Assembly (NCBI RefSeq): GCF_018698455.1
Contig: NZ_JABIOQ010000064.1
Location: 1-45,680 of the forward strand
Direction of reading: 5' to 3'
Length of the DNA: 45,680 bases
Source: Sulfurimonas sp.
GTDB lineage: Bacteria > Campylobacterota > Campylobacteria > Campylobacterales > Sulfurimonadaceae
Shown: one piece after another, positions 34,862-41,489 of the stretch
Layout: every line of letters begins with the position of its first letter
Numbering within the stretch: position 1 is the stretch's first letter
Notes under the pieces: model-generated
Database searches by the model: none
What the model was told of the DNA's origin: nothing
Seen by the model: only the letters and a program-made list of their open reading frames with translations
Program-made: the position numbers and the translations under genes

Positions 34862-34867
34862 TATAAT
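34862..34867 (+). promoter_or_regulatory. -10 box (TATAAT) that decides the start of the next gene
   Basis: TATAAT preceded by 'ggc' lies 7 bases before the ATG at 34875. Transcription would start about at that ATG, giving a leaderless or nearly leaderless mRNA. This rules against the in-frame ATG at 34857, which lies upstream of the -10 box and has no Shine-Dalgarno. Confidence 0.45.
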
Positions 34868-34874
34868 TGCACTT

Positions 34875-36134
34875 ATGAAAGTACCTTTTAGATGGGATGA
34901 TTATTCCGACCAACCAGCACTACTTAAAGATAAAGAGTATAAAAAAAAGATGCGTAAACGCGAGTACTTTTCTCTTTTAAAAACATTTCTCACAGCAGTT
35001 ATTGTCCTTCCTATTTCTCTTGTAGCTATGCCCTTTGTTAAACGTAAACATATAAAATCAGAAGACTTTTTTTCTATGGGTGTTGACTTTGAGCGAGAGG
35101 AAGAACATACACAAGCTCTTTTAGATGAACTAGAAGTAAAAAGTATTTTAGTGCGTTTTAAACTTTGGGAAATGGATTCCCTTGTGAACTTAAAACAATT
35201 TCTCATAAAAAATAGCGATAAAAAAGTCATACTTAAAATTTTACAAGACAGAGAAAACATTGAAGATTTAGAACTTCTAAAAACTAACCTAACAACACTA
35301 TTTAAAGAACTAGAGACTCATGTAGATATTTTTGAGATTGCTTCAACCATTAACCGTTCTAAATGGGGTTTCTTTTCAGTAGACGAATATAACCGTTTTT
35401 ACCAAGTCGCATTTGATTTAAAAACCACTATGTTTCAAAATATAAAACTCATAGGAAGTGGTGTTATAGATTTTGAGTATCATTACACTGCTCACACACT
35501 CTTTAACGCCTTTAAGTACAAGTACAATGGTATTTCTTCATTACTCTATGTAGATAGACGCGGTGCTCCTGAAAACATGCAGTTTATCTTTTCCCTAACA
35601 GATAAAATCGCTTGGTTAAGCACAATGGTATGGTTAAGCCCAAAAACTACAAATGAACTCTACATTACAGAAGTGAACTGGCCTATTTCTAACACTGCAC
35701 CCTATGCTCCGACAAGTGAACATGAATGTGTAAGTGAAGAGTTATATGCTAACTATATGTTACGCTATCATCTTCTAGCCTTTGCTTCACAACAAGTAGA
35801 ATCTCTCTCTTGGCACCAGCTTATAGCTCCTGGATATGGACTAGTTGACAACCGTAAAAACATAAAAAAAAGAGCTGCGTTTACAACTTACAAGTATATG
35901 TATAAAAACCTCAAAGATGCTCAGTTTTTAAGAATGGATATTAAACGCGATTACTACATTCTTCAATGTTTAGTTGATAACAAACTCCTTCAAATTCACT
36001 GGTCACTCAAAGAAACAACTCTCAAAAATGAAGACTTTTTTACAGTTTACTCGAGAGATGGTGCACTTATAAAAGATCCAATACTTACAATAGGCTCTTC
36101 ACCTCTATATATCCATATAAAAGATGCAAAGTAA
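34875..36134 (+). CDS. Glycoside-hydrolase-like (TIM-barrel) protein of the LPS locus
   Basis: A 419-residue protein from ATG 34875 (425 from 34857). A hydrophobic segment at about 35-50 follows a basic N-terminus, so it may be membrane-anchored. The middle recalls clan A glycosidases: 'F-E-I-A-S-T-I-N-R-S-K-W-G-F' where relatives usually have an E before I-N/P-N, and 'L-Y-I-T-E-V-N-W-P' late in the barrel, where the glutamate would be the nucleophile. If that alignment is right, the acid/base glutamate is replaced by threonine. The function is inferred only, perhaps a catalytically altered hydrolase or glycan-binding protein. It begins a three-gene operon with the PAP2 phosphatase and waaF (one-base overlap with the former). 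Confidence 0.65.
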   Translation: MKVPFRWDDYSDQPALLKDKEYKKKMRKREYFSLLKTFLTAVIVLPISLVAMPFVKRKHIKSEDFFSMGVDFEREEEHTQALLDELEVKSILVRFKLWEMDSLVNLKQFLIKNSDKKVILKILQDRENIEDLELLKTNLTTLFKELETHVDIFEIASTINRSKWGFFSVDEYNRFYQVAFDLKTTMFQNIKLIGSGVIDFEYHYTAHTLFNAFKYKYNGISSLLYVDRRGAPENMQFIFSLTDKIAWLSTMVWLSPKTTNELYITEVNWPISNTAPYAPTSEHECVSEELYANYMLRYHLLAFASQQVESLSWHQLIAPGYGLVDNRKNIKKRAAFTTYKYMYKNLKDAQFLRMDIKRDYYILQCLVDNKLLQIHWSLKETTLKNEDFFTVYSRDGALIKDPILTIGSSPLYIHIKDAK

Positions 36135-36808
36135 TGTACTTTCTTACTAAAAAATATTTAAATATTCATGGGATCATCTGGCTTTTATTCTTTGCTCTCT
36201 CTCTTCTTTTTATATTAGAACCACAACTAGATATCTATGTAACAAATCTCTTTTATGATGGAAGTAGTTTTCCACTAGACAAGACACTCTTTGAAAGAAT
36301 CTTTTATCACTCAGTCCGTGTTATGACTGCGTTTATGATACTTTACTATCTGCTTTCACTTATCTATTACACTTTTACTAAGAAAACATTTTTTAGCATT
36401 AGTAAAAAAGTGCTTCTTTATATATTTTTAGTCTATTCTATTGCGCCAGGTTTAATTGTAAACTCGCTCTTAAAAGAGAATTGGGGAAGAGCTAGACCGG
36501 CAGAAATAGTACAGTTTGGAGGAACAAGAGAATTTACACCTGCATTTATTCTTTCCAACCAAAAAGGAAACTCTTTTAGTTCTGGACATGTTGCTTCTGC
36601 ATTTTCTGTACTTGGCTTTGTGCTTTTAGCAAAACGGAGAAAAAAACTCTATATGTCACTAGCTCTCTCATACGGTGTAGCTGTAAGCTTTGCTAGAATA
36701 ATCGCAGGTGGTCACTTTTTGAGTGATGCTTTAACCTCATTTTTTCTCGTCTGGATTTTTTCTCATATTTTCTATAAACTTATATTTAAAAAAGAGTCTA
36801 CCTTATGA
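36134..36808 (+). CDS. PAP2-family membrane phosphatase
   Basis: A 224-residue polytopic protein with about six hydrophobic segments. The three phosphatase motifs are present: 'K-E-N-W-G-R-A-R-P' (K-x6-R-P), 'S-F-S-S-G-H-V-A-S' (P-S-G-H type) and 'S-F-A-R-I-I-A-G-G-H-F-L-S-D' (S-R-x5-H-x3-D). Candidate roles are lipid A 1-phosphatase (LpxE-like), which would prepare lipid A for the EptA-like transferase, or undecaprenyl pyrophosphate phosphatase. The stop overlaps waaF by 4 bases (ATGA). Confidence 0.88.
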   Translation: MYFLTKKYLNIHGIIWLLFFALSLLFILEPQLDIYVTNLFYDGSSFPLDKTLFERIFYHSVRVMTAFMILYYLLSLIYYTFTKKTFFSISKKVLLYIFLVYSIAPGLIVNSLLKENWGRARPAEIVQFGGTREFTPAFILSNQKGNSFSSGHVASAFSVLGFVLLAKRRKKLYMSLALSYGVAVSFARIIAGGHFLSDALTSFFLVWIFSHIFYKLIFKKESTL

Positions 36809-37776
36809 AAATACTAGTAATTTTACCAAACTGGCTGGGTGATGCTATTATGGCAACACCAGCAATAGAACTCCTAAGTAAACACTATCCAAATGCAAGC
36901 TTTACATTTGTTGGAAGTTATGTAAGTATAGAAGCACTTAAATACCATCCACTTTGCGAAAAAGCCATTGTTGATGAGACAAAAAAAGCACCATCGCGCT
37001 TACTGGCTACTTACAAACTAGCCAAAGAACTTGGTGAGTTTTCTTTAGCGATTACTTTTAGAAACCAACTCCATTCATCTCTACTACTGCGTTTAACAAA
37101 AACTGTCATCTGTTTAGCTAAAAGCTCATGGCACTCAAGACTTCTACTTTCACACACTCCTCATATAAAAGCAGATAGACATTTAGTAGAACAATATAGT
37201 AAACTAGCAATGATAAATAGTGATAACTTTGATGGAGAGTCACCAAAATTAAAACTATACATAGAAGCTAAAAAGTTTGCTAAACCCACTCTTGGCATAA
37301 ATGCTGGGGCAACTTATGGGAGTGCTAAACGCTGGTATCCTGAAAGTTTTTCAGAGGTGGGTGCTTCTTTTAGCAGTGAGTATAACATTATAATTTTTGG
37401 TGGACCTTCTGAAGTAGAGATGGCTCAAGAGATAGAGGATCACCTTATAACAATGGGTGTTAAGAATTACACAAACCTAGCTGGAAAAACCAATATAAAA
37501 GAACTTTGTGTAAGTATAGGAGGATGTTCTCTCTTTGTCACAAATGATAGTGGACCAATGCATGTAGCTGCTGCTTACAATGTTCCAACTGTTGCTATTT
37601 TTGGACCAACAAAATACACAGAAACATCACAATGGAAGAATAAAAAAAGTTTGATTGTAAGGCATGAAATGGAGTGTAGTCCATGCATGAAACGCGAGTG
37701 TCCTTTAGGACATCACGATTGCATGAAAAGTATCACTTCAGCTGAAGTAATTACAAGTATTAAAAGCTTACTTTAA
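36805..37776 (+). CDS. waaF: ADP-heptose--LPS heptosyltransferase II
   Basis: A 323-residue GT9 enzyme: 'M-K-I-L-V-I-L-P-N-W-L-G-D-A-I-M-A-T-P' at the N-terminus, 'L-G-I-N-A-G-A-T-Y-G-S-A-K-R-W' opening the C-terminal domain, 'T-N-D-S-G-P-M-H-V-A-A-A' and the C-terminal 'E-C-S-P-C-M-K-R-E-C-P-L-G-H-H-D-C-M', all typical of WaaF. Adds heptose II to the inner core. Its 3' end overlaps the convergent outer-membrane protein gene by 17 bases with no space for a terminator. Starts in the PAP2 stop. Confidence 0.93.
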   Translation: MKILVILPNWLGDAIMATPAIELLSKHYPNASFTFVGSYVSIEALKYHPLCEKAIVDETKKAPSRLLATYKLAKELGEFSLAITFRNQLHSSLLLRLTKTVICLAKSSWHSRLLLSHTPHIKADRHLVEQYSKLAMINSDNFDGESPKLKLYIEAKKFAKPTLGINAGATYGSAKRWYPESFSEVGASFSSEYNIIIFGGPSEVEMAQEIEDHLITMGVKNYTNLAGKTNIKELCVSIGGCSLFVTNDSGPMHVAAAYNVPTVAIFGPTKYTETSQWKNKKSLIVRHEMECSPCMKRECPLGHHDCMKSITSAEVITSIKSLL

Positions 37777-38347
37777 ATCCAGCAAACCACGATGTATTGT
37801 AGTTAATCATACTTGACTTGTCTGCTTTATACGTAGTGTTTATTTTTCTAAAGCCTATTGTTACGGCTGCATTTTTTATAATTTCTACATCGTAACTTAC
37901 TCTATACTCAAGAAAATCTTTTCCTTCACTAAAACTCAAAGACTGTGGGGCATAATAGACTGAGCCATTTAAAGTCATTGGAATTAATTCTTTTGCAGGA
38001 ATCGTATATGCAAATTCTATTCCTAAAGGGAGAGAAGAGAAGTCTTCTGTATAGTTAAACTTAACACCCAATCCAAGCTTCATTCCATTATCTCCAATTT
38101 TATTCATAATAAGAAAATTAACTTCTGAGTATGGTTCAATTGTCGCATTTGAATCAGAGTTTACTTGGTCAGCATTTAGAAACTTTGCACCTAGAAACAT
38201 AGTATTTGGTTCTATCGTATCATTAAATTGACCTAGATCAAACTTAGCACCTATTTCTAAATCTCTTTCGTTTATATTTAACTCACCTAAGTGCATAGCG
38301 AATGCTCCAACACTAAGTGTAGTTATGAGTAGTAGTTTGTTTAACAT
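37760..38347 (-). CDS. YfaZ-like outer-membrane beta-barrel protein
   Basis: A 195-residue protein with a signal peptide ('M-L-N-K-L-L-L-I-T-T-L-S-V-G-A-F-A', cleavage after A17). The mature part alternates hydrophobic and polar residues in about eight to ten strands and ends 'W-F-A-G-F-K-V-S-F', a terminal Phe as expected for BAM substrates. YfaZ-type proteins in this phylum are often encoded near hld/waa genes. Function unknown. It overlaps the hldE stop by 7 bases and the waaF 3' end by 17 bases. Confidence 0.75.
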   Translation of the reverse strand: MLNKLLLITTLSVGAFAMHLGELNINERDLEIGAKFDLGQFNDTIEPNTMFLGAKFLNADQVNSDSNATIEPYSEVNFLIMNKIGDNGMKLGLGVKFNYTEDFSSLPLGIEFAYTIPAKELIPMTLNGSVYYAPQSLSFSEGKDFLEYRVSYDVEIIKNAAVTIGFRKINTTYKADKSSMINYNTSWFAGFKVSF

Positions 38348-39771
38348 GATTTTCCTTGAATCTTTTCTATCGTTTTTGTTGTACTTTTACCATCAACAAA
38401 ATCAACAAGTTTTAACTCACCAGCAAATTCTGTTCCGACAACCTCTTTCCCTTCATAATCTCCACCCTTTACCAATGTTTCTGGTTTAATCAATTTTATC
38501 AGATCAATCGGAGTATCTTCAGAAAATGGCACAACAAAATCAACAGCTTCTAAAGCAGCTAGTAAGTAAGCTCTATCTTCTGCTATATTTACAGGGCGAG
38601 TTGGACCTTTTAAACGCGATACAGATGCATCAGAGTTCAATCCAACTATAAGTATGTCTCCAAAGCTTTTAGCAATTTGAAGGTACTTAACATGTCCAAC
38701 ATGCAGTATATCAAAACAGCCATTTGTAAAGACTACCTTTTTACCATTGTCACGGTAACGTTTAACTAAGGCTTCAATATCTTTAAAGCTTTTAATGTGT
38801 GCATCTGAAGTACTTTTGTGTAAAGATGCTTCATACTCTTCTATCTCTTCTATGTTTACAGTAGCACTACCTATCTTTCCAACTACAACACCCGCAGCAA
38901 GATTGGCAAATGCAGCACTTTCTTGTATACTTTTTCCTGCAGAAAGAGCAAATGCTATAGAAGCTATAACCGTATCTCCTGCTCCAGTTACATCAAAAAC
39001 TTCTTTAGCGACAGTTGGGAAAACTTCTACTTCATTATCTAAGGTAGCGATTCCATCTTCAGAAAGAGTTATAAGAGAAATGCCTAAGTCACACTCACTT
39101 TTAAGTTTTAACAGTACTTCTTTAAGTGTTTTTTCATCATTAATTTCTATATTTGTCGCAAGAATTGCCTCTTTTTTATTTGGTGTTAAAAGATAAGCCC
39201 CGCGGTACTTTGAAAAATCACTCCCCTTTGGATCTACTAGTACCTTTACATCAGCACTTTTGGCCAAAGAGATAATTCCCTGACATAATGCATCGGTTAA
39301 TACACCTTTCCCATAGTCAGATAAAATCAACATATTATAAGAGTTTATTGTACTACTAAGTGCTTCAAGTATTTTACTAACAGAAGTATCTGTAATATTA
39401 TTTTTGCTCTCTTTATCATATCGTAGTATCTGCTGACTCACTGCTATAACACGACTCTTTTTAGAAGTCTTTCTTTCATTTTGAGTAATTATATTTTGAG
39501 TATCAACACCAATAGTTTGTAACATACAAAGGAGTTCTTTACCATTGTCATCATCACCTATTACACTACTTACACTTACATTGGCACCCAATGCCTTCAG
39601 GTTGTTTATAACATTACCTGCTCCACCTAAAACCGTCGTCTCTTTTGCTATATCTACAACTTGTACTGGTGCTTCAGGACTAATACGTTCACAAGAACCC
39701 CAAAGGTAATGGTCTATCATCAAGTCACCAACAACTAAAATATTTGGTTGTGCCTCTTTTAAAACATTCAT
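38341..39771 (-). CDS. hldE: Bifunctional heptose 7-phosphate kinase / heptose 1-phosphate adenylyltransferase
   Basis: A 476-residue fusion. The N-terminal ribokinase-type kinase (about 1-320) has 'N-I-L-V-V-G-D-L-M-I-D-H-Y', 'L-G-G-A-G-N-V' and the anion-hole 'G-A-G-D-T-V-I-A'. The C-terminal cytidylyltransferase-like domain (about 345-476) has 'V-F-T-N-G-C-F-D-I-L-H-V-G-H' (H-x-G-H). It makes D-glycero-beta-D-manno-heptose 1,7-bisphosphate and later ADP-heptose; GmhB acts between. Directly follows hldD with no gap (39772/39771). Confidence 0.97.
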   Translation of the reverse strand: MNVLKEAQPNILVVGDLMIDHYLWGSCERISPEAPVQVVDIAKETTVLGGAGNVINNLKALGANVSVSSVIGDDDNGKELLCMLQTIGVDTQNIITQNERKTSKKSRVIAVSQQILRYDKESKNNITDTSVSKILEALSSTINSYNMLILSDYGKGVLTDALCQGIISLAKSADVKVLVDPKGSDFSKYRGAYLLTPNKKEAILATNIEINDEKTLKEVLLKLKSECDLGISLITLSEDGIATLDNEVEVFPTVAKEVFDVTGAGDTVIASIAFALSAGKSIQESAAFANLAAGVVVGKIGSATVNIEEIEEYEASLHKSTSDAHIKSFKDIEALVKRYRDNGKKVVFTNGCFDILHVGHVKYLQIAKSFGDILIVGLNSDASVSRLKGPTRPVNIAEDRAYLLAALEAVDFVVPFSEDTPIDLIKLIKPETLVKGGDYEGKEVVGTEFAGELKLVDFVDGKSTTKTIEKIQGKSC

Positions 39772-40779
39772 TTATTTCACTTCTGCTTCGTATATGCGTT
39801 TTATCTCACTTACATATGCGCTTATTCCATCTTCCATCTCATAAGCAGGTTCATATCCTAGAGCATCTCTTGTAGTTGTTATATCTGCCTCTGTATGAAA
39901 CTGATATGAACCAATAAAAGGATTGGGAATATATTCACAGGTTAGAGTAGTGCCTAGTTCCTTTTGTAGTATGTCTACAATATCTTGAAAGCTTCTCGCC
40001 TTTCCTGTTCCAACATTATAAATACCACTTTGCTTAGGTTCCATCGCTTTAACATTCGCTTGAATTATATCTCCGATATAGATAAAGTCACGAAGGATTT
40101 TATCACTATCTTCAAAAAGTTTAGGATTTTTTCCACAAAGTATTTGATGACCAAACTGTAGAACCATAGAAGCAGTTGTATTTTTAAAGTACTCACCTGC
40201 TCCATAAACATTGAAGTAACGCAGTCCTACTATACTAATGTCACTTGATTTTATATACTCACGGCTTAAGTGGTCCATAGAAAGTTTAGAAAATCCATAT
40301 ACATTTTGAGGTGCTTCGCGACCTACTCTTTGTGGTGACTCTGCATTACCATATGTTGCTGCTGAAGAAGCATATATCATATTTGCATCATGTGCTACAG
40401 CTAGGTCCAGTAAATCTTTATATGCATTAACATTTGTTTTTATCATTAAGTCTTGCTCTTGAGCCGTAGTATCACTAATTGCCGCTTCATGAAAAATATA
40501 ATCAAATTTATAATTTATTTCTAAATCAAGTAGTAGATCTTTATCGTTAATATCTCCACTAATTATCTCACCTGTAAAGCCTATGAGATTTTTAAAGTGA
40601 CCAAAACTCTTTAGGTTACCATTTGAGAGTGTCTCTCCACTTCTAAAACAGTCCAATATTACAACTTTTGCATCAGGATGGTTCTCCTGAAAGTAAAATG
40701 CTAAATTAGAACCTACAAAACCGGCTCCACCTGTTATTAATATTGTTTTATCTTTTAAATCATTATCTATGTATCTCAT
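39772..40779 (-). CDS. hldD: ADP-L-glycero-D-manno-heptose 6-epimerase
   Basis: Epimerase that completes ADP-L-glycero-D-manno-heptose. 'I-L-I-T-G-G-A-G-F-V-G-S-N' NAD motif and catalytic 'Y-A-S-S-A-A-T-Y-G' and Y-G-F-S-K; 'R-Y-F-N-V-Y-G' follows. Start taken as ATG 40779 ('M-R-Y-I-D'), because GGATG just upstream fits a Shine-Dalgarno; a GTG at 40791 would add four residues. It and hldE form an operon. Confidence 0.95.
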   Translation of the reverse strand: MRYIDNDLKDKTILITGGAGFVGSNLAFYFQENHPDAKVVILDCFRSGETLSNGNLKSFGHFKNLIGFTGEIISGDINDKDLLLDLEINYKFDYIFHEAAISDTTAQEQDLMIKTNVNAYKDLLDLAVAHDANMIYASSAATYGNAESPQRVGREAPQNVYGFSKLSMDHLSREYIKSSDISIVGLRYFNVYGAGEYFKNTTASMVLQFGHQILCGKNPKLFEDSDKILRDFIYIGDIIQANVKAMEPKQSGIYNVGTGKARSFQDIVDILQKELGTTLTCEYIPNPFIGSYQFHTEADITTTRDALGYEPAYEMEDGISAYVSEIKRIYEAEVK

Positions 40780-40856
40780 ATTCACATCCACACTATATTT
40801 ATTTAAATATAATAATACCTTTTAATTCATTAACAAGTATTTAAGACACAAAACAT

Positions 40857-40862
40857 TATAAT
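40857..40862 (+). promoter_or_regulatory. -10 box (TATAAT) for the cytochrome c gene
   Basis: Perfect TATAAT, 31 bases before the cytochrome c start, in the divergent region with hldD. Shine-Dalgarno AAGGAAA lies before the ATG. Confidence 0.55.
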
Positions 40863-40892
40863 GTATCCAAACATTAAAATCAAGGAAATAAA

Positions 40893-41180
40893 ATGAAAAA
40901 AATAGTAATCACTACTCTTGTAACTCTAGGCCTAGCATCTACTTTAACTGCTGGTGTAATCGCTGGTAAATGTGTTGGTTGTCATGGTGCAGATTGGTCT
41001 AAAAAAGCAATGGGGAAATCTAAAGTTGTTTCAGAAATGACTCATGCTGATATCGCTGCAGCTCTTAAAGGTTACAAAGCTGGTACTTACGGTGGACCAA
41101 TGAAAGGTCTTATGAAAGGTCAAGTTGCTTCATATTCTGATGCTGACTTAGATGCTTTTGCAGCTACTATAGGTAAATAA
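40893..41180 (+). CDS. Small periplasmic class I cytochrome c
   Basis: A 95-residue protein with a signal peptide (M-K-K-I-V-I-T-T-L-V-T-L-G-L-A-S-T-L-T-A) and one haem-binding site C-V-G-C-H within 'G-K-C-V-G-C-H-G'. The likely sixth haem ligand is a methionine in 'G-G-P-M-K-G-L-M-K-G'. It corresponds in position and size to the small c553-type cytochrome of Campylobacter next to ccoS/ccoI, and probably feeds electrons to cbb3 oxidase. Monocistronic. Alanine/glycine/lysine-rich codons show strong expression bias (GGT, GCT). Confidence 0.93.
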   Translation: MKKIVITTLVTLGLASTLTAGVIAGKCVGCHGADWSKKAMGKSKVVSEMTHADIAAALKGYKAGTYGGPMKGLMKGQVASYSDADLDAFAATIGK

Positions 41181-41198
41181 TTCGAGGCTAAAGCCTGA

Positions 41199-41227
41199 TG
41201 TAGAAATTAACTAAATTAATTTCTACA
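41199..41227 (+). terminator. Hairpin terminator after the cytochrome c gene
   Basis: TGTAGAAATTAA (41199-41210) pairs perfectly with TTAATTTCTACA (41216-41227) over CTAAA, followed by 'ctttactttactat'. A smaller GGCT/AGCC stem precedes it (about 41186-41195). Confidence 0.65.
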
Positions 41228-41238
41228 CTTTACTTTAC

Positions 41239-41270
41239 TATAGAAATCACCTTTATCGGTGCTTTCTATA
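41239..41270. terminator. Second long hairpin between the convergent cytochrome c and ccoS genes
   Basis: TATAGAAA (41239-41246) pairs with TTTCTATA (41263-41270), and inside CACC (41248-41251) pairs with GGTG (41258-41261), interrupted by one T/C mismatch. It ends one base before the ccoS stop codon, so it is well placed as terminator of the minus operon; there is no T run. Confidence 0.45.
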
Positions 41271-41271
41271 C

Positions 41272-41487
41272 TTACTCTGGTCTATAATCTCTTTTAGACT
41301 TTCTCTTTTTCTCTTCATTTACTTTAGCATCATTTAAATCTTCTTCATTATCAAACTTAGTTGCATTTAAAAATTTCTCTTCATCATCAAACTGTCCATT
41401 ATTTACAGCCCACATAAATGCAAATAGTGCAAGTCCTCCTAAAAAAAGAGAACCACCTAGCATCATAGTAATAATCCAATTATCCAT
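41272..41487 (-). CDS. ccoS: cbb3-type cytochrome oxidase assembly protein CcoS
   Basis: A 71-residue protein with one membrane segment (M-D-N-W-I-I-T-M-M-L-G-G-S-L-F-L-G-G-L) and a charged C-terminal tail. The family has 'F-A-F-M-W-A-V-N-N-G-Q-F-D-D' after the membrane helix, as seen here. It is needed for correct cofactor assembly of cbb3 oxidase, which is not encoded here. Start: ATG 41487 chosen over the upstream in-frame Met because AAGGAG (41499-41494) lies six bases before it. It overlaps the ccoI 3' end slightly less than the longer frame would. Confidence 0.93.
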   Translation of the reverse strand: MDNWIITMMLGGSLFLGGLALFAFMWAVNNGQFDDEEKFLNATKFDNEEDLNDAKVNEEKKRKSKRDYRPE

Positions 41488-41489
41488 TT

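Noticed and set aside
38795-39196. Plus-strand reading frame (133 codons) opposite hldE
   Set aside because: Serine/alanine-rich antisense shadow of hldE; no motif or ribosome binding site.
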